Shown: positions 44,711 through 49,742 of the stretch, piece by piece
How positions within the stretch are numbered: position 1 is the first letter of the stretch
Layout of the letters: each line of letters starts with the position of its first letter
Assembly (NCBI GenBank): GCA_020859995.1
Contig: JAJBVE010000018.1
Location: forward strand, 1 to 49,742
Reading direction: 5' to 3'
Length of the DNA: 49,742 nt
From: Clostridiales bacterium
GTDB taxonomy: Bacteria; Bacillota; Clostridia; Lachnospirales; Lachnospiraceae
Translations under genes and position numbers: made by a program
Notes under the pieces: model-generated
The model's input: only the letters and a program-made list of their open reading frames with translations
Database searches by the model: none
What the model was told of the DNA's origin: nothing

Positions 44711-45952
44711 ATGGCAGAAATTGTTCCATTTTACGGAGTCCTTCCGGCTCCGGGGCTGGCATCCCGCGTGGCTGCGCTTCCCTACGATGTTTACAATCGG
44801 GAGGAGGCGCGCTTAAGCGCCGCGAAGGATCCGCTCTCTTTTTTAAACATTGATCGTCCGGAGACGCAGTTTGATCCCGCGCAGGACATGTACGCGCCGG
44901 AGGTGTATCAGAAAGCGGACGAAATGCTGCGAGGGGAGATTGCGGAAGGTATTTTCAAGCTGGATCCGGCAAAGAATTATTATTTGTATGAGCTGACGAT
45001 GAATGGACGCAGCCAGACGGGACTGGTGGCCTGTGCGTCGATTGACGATTACATTCATAATGTGATTAAAAAACATGAAAACACCCGCCAGGAAAAGGAA
45101 GAGGATCGTGTCCGCCATGTGGACGCCTGCAGTGCGCAGACGGGACCGATTTTTCTGGCTTATCACCGCGATGAGCGTGTCGCGGCAGTGATTGCGCGCG
45201 CGAAGCAGGAGACGCCGATTTTCGACTTCGAGTCGGAGGACGGGATCCGCCATCGCGGCTGGCGTATCGGTGAGACCTCGGATATCCTGGAAATCTGCGA
45301 GGCATTTTCGGAAATCGACCGTATTTACATTGCGGACGGCCATCACCGTGCCGCTTCCGCGGTCCGTGTGGGACTGCAGAGGAGAGCGGAGCATCCGGAT
45401 TATGAGGGCGATGAGGAATTTAATTATTTTCTCTGTGTGCTTTTCCCGGATGACGAGCTTCTGATCATGGATTACAACCGGGTTGTGAAAGACCTGAATG
45501 GTCTGTCCGTGCCGGAGTTCCTTTCAAGGGTACAGGAGACATTTGAACTCCAGCCGTCTGAAGGACAAGTAAAACCGGGCAAAAAAGGCGAAGTCGGGAT
45601 GTACCTTGACTCGCGTTGGTACCGCCTGGCCCTAAAGAAAACGTATCAGAGCGAGGATCCGGTCCTGGGGCTGGATGTTTCTGCGTTACAGATGCACCTG
45701 ATTGCTCCGGTGCTTGACATACAGGATCCGAAAAGAAACCGGCGGATTGATTTTGTCGGCGGGATCCGCGGCCTTTCCGAGCTGGAGCGTCTGGTGGATG
45801 AGGAAGGCTGGGCAGTCGCGTTTGCGATGTATCCGACCTCGATCGAGGAGCTATTTGCGGTCGCGGATGCGGGACTTTTGATGCCGCCCAAATCGACCTG
45901 GTTTGAACCCAAGCTTCGCAGCGGGTTATTTCTGCATTTATTTGAGAGATAG
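44711..45952 (+). CDS. DUF1015 family protein
   Basis: A 413-aa cytoplasmic protein of the DUF1015 family. It opens IVPFYGVLPAPGLASRVAALPYDVY. KHENTRQEKEEDRVRH and the central IADGHHRAASA motif (D209-R213) look like active-site elements; a DGHHR motif also occurs in ParB/Srx-fold serine kinases (SerK). Its place after serC-serA, with no serB in the window, points to serine or phosphoserine metabolism, though this is inference. ATG 44711 has GGAG 6 bp upstream; ATG 44699 would lack one. Confidence 0.85.
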   Translation: MAEIVPFYGVLPAPGLASRVAALPYDVYNREEARLSAAKDPLSFLNIDRPETQFDPAQDMYAPEVYQKADEMLRGEIAEGIFKLDPAKNYYLYELTMNGRSQTGLVACASIDDYIHNVIKKHENTRQEKEEDRVRHVDACSAQTGPIFLAYHRDERVAAVIARAKQETPIFDFESEDGIRHRGWRIGETSDILEICEAFSEIDRIYIADGHHRAASAVRVGLQRRAEHPDYEGDEEFNYFLCVLFPDDELLIMDYNRVVKDLNGLSVPEFLSRVQETFELQPSEGQVKPGKKGEVGMYLDSRWYRLALKKTYQSEDPVLGLDVSALQMHLIAPVLDIQDPKRNRRIDFVGGIRGLSELERLVDEEGWAVAFAMYPTSIEELFAVADAGLLMPPKSTWFEPKLRSGLFLHLFER

Positions 45953-45980
45953 GCTGGAGAAAAAAGAACAGGAGGATTTT

Positions 45981-48575
45981 ATGAACGAAAAACTGTATGA
46001 CCTGATGGATTGGGCAGGGATTGAGGCGCTTGTGTACTCCGAAGAGGACAATCCTCATCAGTATCTGGGACCGTTGGTCTCGGAGGATGGCGTTGTTTTT
46101 CGGGCGTTTTTTCCGGATGCAAAGGAGGCTTTTGTCCTGATTGGGGAAAAGAAAGAGCCTCTGGAGATGGTGCAGGAGGATGAGGCCGGCTATTTCGCGG
46201 CCATGATCGATGGAAACGAGATTCCAGCGTATTCCTACCGTGCCGTTTACGAAGACGGTGAGGAAGAGTATGGCGACCCTTACGCTTTTGCGCCGCAGAT
46301 CACGGAGAAGGATACAAAGAAATTCAACGCGGGCATTTCGTACGAGGTTTATAAAATCCTGGGAGCGCACCCGATGACCATTGACGGGACAGACGGTGTC
46401 TATTTTGCCGTATGGGCGCCTTTTGCGATGCGAGTCAGTGTCGTCGGTGATTTCAACCGCTGGGATGGCCGGATGCACCCGATGAGACGGCTGTGGGATT
46501 CTGGTATCTTTGAACTTTTTGTGCCGGGGATTGCGAAGGGGGAACTTTACAAATATGAAATCAAAGCAAAGGGCGGCCTGACTTATTTGAAAGCAGACCC
46601 TTATGCGAACGCTTCCGAGCTGCGCCCGGATACGGCGTCGATTGTGACCGATCTGGATGAGTTTTCCTGGAGCGATGAAAAATGGCTGGCGCACCGGGCA
46701 GAAGTACAGGCGAAGGATGCGCCGATGGCTGTTTACGAGGTGGATCTTGCGACCTTTGACAGACCGGCCAGAACGGAGGAAAGTCAGATTTCGCAGGAAG
46801 ACGTTGCGGCAGATCCTGAATTCTACAATTACAGAGAACTCGCGGTGAAGATCGCGGATTATGTAAAAGAGATGGGCTACACGCACATTGAACTGCTGCC
46901 GGTTATGGAGCATACGTCCGACGAGTCTCTGGGGTACGAGGTGACCGGTTATTACGCGCCGACCTCGCGTTTTGGCACGCCTGCGGATTTTATGTATTTC
47001 ATGAACTATATGCATGAACAGGGCATTGGCGTAATTCTCGACTGGGTGCCGTCCCAGTTCCCGCGGGATGTGCATGGACTGGCGGCATTCGACGGCACTT
47101 ATCTGTATGAACACATGGACCCGCGCAAGGGCGTGCATCCGAAGCATAACACCCTGCTGTACAATTATGGGCGTCCGGAGGTTTCCAATTTCCTGATCGC
47201 GAACGCCCTGTTCTGGAAAAATGTTTATCATGCGGACGGCCTGCGCATGGATTCAGTGGCCTCCATGCTCTATCTGGACTATGACCGTAAATACGGCCAG
47301 TGGGTGCCGAACATGTACGGCGGCAATGAAAATCTGGACGCAGTGGAGTTTTTCAAGCATCTGAATTCGATTTTCAAAAAGCAGGGGGACGGCGCCATCC
47401 TGATCGCAGAGGATTCCTCCACCTGGCCGAAGCTGACCACGCCTGTTGAGGACGGCGGGCTTGGCTTTGATTATAAATGGAACACCGGTTTTACCAACGA
47501 CCTGATCGGCTACATGCAGCTGGATCCCTATTTCCGCTCCCGTCATCACGAGGATCTGACGCTGGGGATGCTTTACGCTTACAGTGAGGACTTTATCGTC
47601 GGATTTTCGCACGATGTGATCGTAAGCGGACAGGGTTCTATGTACAGCAAAATGCCCGGCAAAAGCAAGATGAAATTCGCCAATCTGCGCGCTGCCTATG
47701 GCTATCTGATAACCCATTCTGGAAAAAAGCATCTGTTTATGGGACAGGAGTTTGGCCAGCCTTCCGAGTGGAACTGCAGCACTGTGGTTCCCTGGGAGCT
47801 TTTGCAGCAGGAAGACCATCAGCAGATGAAGGCTTACGTGCAGGCTTTGCTCGCTTTGTACCGCTCACAGCCGGCACTGTATCAGAAAGATTACGATCCG
47901 GAAGGATTTGTCTGGATGGATACGCTTTCGGCAAACGAAAACACAATTGTATTTCTGCGCAGAGGTGCGGCAGGAAGCGACGATCTGCTGGTCGTTTGCA
48001 ACTTCTCGCCGATTGCCTATGAAAAATACCAGATCGGCGTTCCGTATGGCGGAAAGTATAAAGAAATCTTTAACAGCGATGCCGCAGCCTTTGGCGGAAC
48101 CGGAAAGACCAATCCGCGCGTAAAGGCTTCCAAAAAGGAAATCTGCGACGACAGAGAAGATTCCATCCGCATCCAGGTGCCGCCGATGGGCATCGCCATC
48201 TTCAAATGCACGAAGGACGAGGCAGTACGTTCCGCGGCAGAAGAAAATGCGGAAAATACGAAGCCTTCCGTAAAGAAAACAGTGCAGAAAAAGACTTCCG
48301 CCAAAAACACTGCAGCAACTGCGGGGAAAGCAGCTGCCGGGAAGACAGTGGCTGAAAAGTCAGCAGCTGAAAAGGTGACAGAGGAAACAAAATCGTCCGC
48401 AAAGAAAACAGGAAAATCTGCGGCTATGGATAAAACTTCCGCAAAGAAAACAGCTGCAAAGGCGGAAGCAGGAGAAAAGTCTGCAACGAAAAAAACTGCA
48501 AAAACAGCAGCAAGAAAGTCTGCGGCGAAAAAGACGAGTCCGGGAGCTGCTTCTGCAGAAAAGGCTGCAAAATAA
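45981..48575 (+). CDS. glgB: 1,4-alpha-glucan branching enzyme with a histone-H1-like tail
   Basis: Forms alpha-1,6 branches in glycogen. Two N-terminal CBM48-like domains precede the GH13 barrel (YEVTGYYAPTSRFGTPADFMYF; DWVPSQFPRDVHGL). D424, E477 and D545 match the E. coli catalytic spacing (405/458/526). Changes near the third residue (SHDVIVSGQGSM instead of SHDEVVHGKGSL) are unusual. Residues about 752-864 are a low-complexity tail of AKKTA-like Lys/Ala/Thr/Ser repeats, as in histone H1 or nucleoid proteins. ATG 45981 follows AGGAGGA. No other glycogen genes are nearby. Confidence 0.92.
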   Translation: MNEKLYDLMDWAGIEALVYSEEDNPHQYLGPLVSEDGVVFRAFFPDAKEAFVLIGEKKEPLEMVQEDEAGYFAAMIDGNEIPAYSYRAVYEDGEEEYGDPYAFAPQITEKDTKKFNAGISYEVYKILGAHPMTIDGTDGVYFAVWAPFAMRVSVVGDFNRWDGRMHPMRRLWDSGIFELFVPGIAKGELYKYEIKAKGGLTYLKADPYANASELRPDTASIVTDLDEFSWSDEKWLAHRAEVQAKDAPMAVYEVDLATFDRPARTEESQISQEDVAADPEFYNYRELAVKIADYVKEMGYTHIELLPVMEHTSDESLGYEVTGYYAPTSRFGTPADFMYFMNYMHEQGIGVILDWVPSQFPRDVHGLAAFDGTYLYEHMDPRKGVHPKHNTLLYNYGRPEVSNFLIANALFWKNVYHADGLRMDSVASMLYLDYDRKYGQWVPNMYGGNENLDAVEFFKHLNSIFKKQGDGAILIAEDSSTWPKLTTPVEDGGLGFDYKWNTGFTNDLIGYMQLDPYFRSRHHEDLTLGMLYAYSEDFIVGFSHDVIVSGQGSMYSKMPGKSKMKFANLRAAYGYLITHSGKKHLFMGQEFGQPSEWNCSTVVPWELLQQEDHQQMKAYVQALLALYRSQPALYQKDYDPEGFVWMDTLSANENTIVFLRRGAAGSDDLLVVCNFSPIAYEKYQIGVPYGGKYKEIFNSDAAAFGGTGKTNPRVKASKKEICDDREDSIRIQVPPMGIAIFKCTKDEAVRSAAEENAENTKPSVKKTVQKKTSAKNTAATAGKAAAGKTVAEKSAAEKVTEETKSSAKKTGKSAAMDKTSAKKTAAKAEAGEKSATKKTAKTAARKSAAKKTSPGAASAEKAAK

Positions 48576-48657
48576 ACCGCATAATAGCACAATAGCAAAT
48601 AGTAGCGCATAAGATGCCATATTTTCAGGCTTAGTCAGTACAAAAAACGGAGGACGG

Positions 48658-49059
48658 ATGGATATAAATAAAGAATCTGTAAAAACACAGAGTTGTAATC
48701 ATGCCGCAAAGACAGCAGAGGAGCCGGAGCATGATCACATGCATGTTCATACGCATGTCTTAGAGGATGGTACCGTTATTCAGCACAGCCATACACATAC
48801 ACATGAAAACACAAAAGCTGTGCTGAACCGTCTCTCCAGGGCGATCGGCCACTTGGAATCTGTCAAAAGGATGGTTGAGGACGGACGTGACTGCAGCGAG
48901 GTACTGGTGCAGCTTTCCGCTGTAAAATCGGCTATCAATAATACCGGAAAAATTATCCTCCAGGATCACATTAAACACTGCCTCGTCGATGCAGTACAGA
49001 CCGGCGATATGGAGGAGATCGAAGAGCTGAACAAGGCGATTGAGCAGTTTATCAAATAA
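48658..49059 (+). CDS. CsoR-family copper sensor with His-rich N-terminus
   Basis: A 133-aa DUF156/CsoR repressor, all-helical. The Cu(I) ligands C79, H104 and C108 have exactly the 25- and 4-residue spacing of M. tuberculosis CsoR (C36, H61, C65). Residues 1-50 are an extra segment with HDHMHVHTH and HSHTHTH clusters, which could hold metal. Normally it represses copper export genes, but none lie in the window. GGAGGA precedes ATG 48658. Confidence 0.9.
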   Translation: MDINKESVKTQSCNHAAKTAEEPEHDHMHVHTHVLEDGTVIQHSHTHTHENTKAVLNRLSRAIGHLESVKRMVEDGRDCSEVLVQLSAVKSAINNTGKIILQDHIKHCLVDAVQTGDMEEIEELNKAIEQFIK

Positions 49060-49082
49060 TTATTAAAATATCTTTAAAACTA

Positions 49083-49117
49083 TTGTGCCGACGCATTGAA
49101 AGAATCCGTCGGCACAA
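49083..49117. terminator. Hairpin after the CsoR-like gene
   Basis: TTGTGCCGAC and GTCGGCACAA form a perfect 10-bp stem. The tail is weak on the + strand (AATTGC), so it may be a poor terminator or a structural element. Confidence 0.5.
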
Positions 49118-49207
49118 AATTGCACATTGAAAGTATAATATGCTTACCTGGGGAGCCGGGGGACGTCTCTCACCTGATCCGAGAACCTTGCGGAGGGGGT
49201 GATCATT

Positions 49208-49291
49208 ATGAGTACATACGAAGGAATCATAGTTTTGTTGACTGTTGCTTCTTTGATAGTCTCGATTCTGGACATGAAAAATAAGAAATAG
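49208..49291 (+). CDS. Type I toxin-like membrane peptide
   Basis: A 27-aa peptide (MSTYEGIIVL, hydrophobic core, DMKNKK) resembling the holin-like toxin group (TxpA/BsrG type): an MSTYE-like start, one membrane helix and a Lys-rich end. These depolarise or damage the membrane when overproduced. GGAGGGGGTGA precedes ATG 49208. An antisense transcript is predicted from the right arm of the repeat (49386 leftwards) and would overlap the 3' end, as in txpA/ratA and bsrG/SR4. Confidence 0.75.
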   Translation: MSTYEGIIVLLTVASLIVSILDMKNKK

Positions 49292-49386
49292 CCGTCCTGT
49301 ACTTTTGGCGAAGGTAGACGGCTATCTCTTAGCTTGAAATTAACGCCGGGTCGGGGAAGTGACAGTTCCCTTCCGGCTCCCTTGTT
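49276..49386 (-). ncRNA. Predicted antisense antitoxin RNA
   Basis: On the minus strand TTGAAA (49421-49416), 17 bp, TATAAT (49398-49393) form a near-ideal promoter with a start near 49386. A 9-bp stem (GACGGCTAT/ATAGCCGTC, 49325-49288) followed by TTCTTATTTTT ends the RNA near 49276. It overlaps the toxin's last codons and 3' UTR. No transcript data were seen. Confidence 0.6.
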
Positions 49387-49452
49387 AAGCATATTATATG
49401 CAATTAAATTCAGAATTTCAACCCCTAAATTTTCAAGTCGTAAAAATACAAT

Positions 49453-49480
49453 AAAAAAGCCCTGAAAATCAAGGCTTTTT
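49453..49480 (-). terminator. Terminator of the tRNA-Thr transcript
   Basis: On the minus strand AAAAAGCC and GGGCTTTTTT form a stem with a 10-nt loop and a T-run, just past the tRNA 3' end. The same stem could end + strand transcripts. Confidence 0.7.
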
Positions 49481-49485
49481 CATTC

Positions 49486-49558
<73 letters not shown>

Positions 49559-49645
49559 ATATTTTGCATCATCATTTTTGAATATATACAACATCTTCCT
49601 TAATCGGACAAACAACCTCGTAGCTACTGCCTGACCGACTTTGCT

Positions 49646-49674
49646 ATTATATAAAATTTTTCTGGATTTTGCAA
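49646..49674 (-). promoter_or_regulatory. tRNA-Thr promoter
   Basis: On the minus strand TTGCAA (49674-49669), 17 bp, TATAAT (49651-49646), about 90 bp upstream of the mature tRNA 5' end. Confidence 0.7.
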
Positions 49675-49742
49675 GCTTTTTTTTAGAAAGCTGAAGTGAA
49701 AAAGTAAATTCCACTCTGAAGGGGGACAAGTTGAATTTAGTC

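Larger units (their letters stand above)
49134..49398. repeat. Imperfect inverted repeat bounding the toxin cassette
   Basis: TATAATATGCTTA (49134-49146) is the inverse of TAAGCATATTATA (49386-49398), and GGGAGCCGG (49151-49159) of CCGGCTCCC (49373-49381). Each 13-bp arm contains a -10 box facing inward. A transcript across the cassette would fold back on itself, joining its 5' and 3' ends. Confidence 0.8.

Noticed and set aside
45465-47231. 588-codon minus-strand frame opposite the DUF1015 gene and glgB
   Set aside because: It is antisense to two well-supported genes and has no domain signature; long antisense frames arise from codon bias.
48017-48610. Minus-strand frame rich in Ala and Phe
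   Set aside because: It is the antisense of the glgB Lys/Ala repeat tail.
49131-49402. Inverted repeat as a miniature transposon
   Set aside because: No target-site duplication is visible, and the arms are better explained as paired promoters and mRNA fold-back of a type I toxin cassette.

Overview
The window looks like a chromosomal segment of an anaerobic, Gram-positive Clostridia member, most likely Lachnospiraceae. This is inferred from strong AGGAGG-type ribosome-binding sites, the DapL route to diaminopimelate, YesM/YesN-type two-component regulation, an LtaS-type lipoteichoic-acid synthase, a LoaP-like NusG paralog, mid-range GC content, and the absence of outer-membrane genes. Almost all genes are on the + strand. 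There is no rRNA, CRISPR array, insertion sequence or prophage.

Layout. 0.2-4.5 kb: hflX, hisC, a SAM methyltransferase and a divergent lipoprotein. 4.9-7.2 kb: an LtaS-like phosphoglycerol transferase. 7.3-18.7 kb: a sugar-uptake region with a YesN/YesM two-component pair, a DUF2442-XRE regulator, a lipoprotein sugar-binding protein, a divergent AraR-like GntR regulator, and a YtfQ-YtfR-YtfT-YjfF-like ABC importer (binding protein, double ATPase, two permeases). 19.2-20.9 kb: a Na/phosphate cotransporter behind a four-repeat Pho box. 21.0-23.1 kb: glutamine synthetase with an attenuator-like leader, followed by an ANTAR-domain protein that probably acts on that leader. 23.2-25.6 kb: dapF and dapL. 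25.7-29.5 kb: a histidine phosphatase, an AlaX-like tRNA editing protein, and a protein joining a tubulin/FtsZ-like domain to a TIR domain. 29.5-33.3 kb: a polar amino-acid ABC transporter whose leader resembles that of glnA. 33.4-36.7 kb: a cytidylate-kinase-like protein, a LoaP-like NusG paralog, tgt and yajC. 37.0-48.6 kb: leuB, ilvD, ilvB, serC, serA, a DUF1015 protein and a branching enzyme with a histone-like lysine tail. 48.6-49.7 kb: a CsoR-type copper sensor, an apparent type I toxin-antitoxin cassette, and tRNA-Thr(CGT) on the minus strand.

How the parts fit. Nitrogen control links the ANTAR protein, glnA and the glnQHP transporter: both leaders have a TTGACA-N17-TATCAT promoter, a hexaloop hairpin (AAGGGC or AAAGGC) and an overlapping intrinsic terminator. 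The AraR-like and YesMN regulators probably both control the sugar importer. The serC-serA-DUF1015 order suggests a serine-related job for DUF1015.

Most notable items: the tubulin/FtsZ-TIR fusion; the paired nitrogen leaders next to a pseudo-receiver ANTAR protein; the small toxin cassette with converging promoters inside an inverted repeat; and repeat-derived hydrophilic insertions in many otherwise conserved proteins (for example ten exact 12-bp units inside hflX). All functional calls come from reading sequence motifs; no database search was run.
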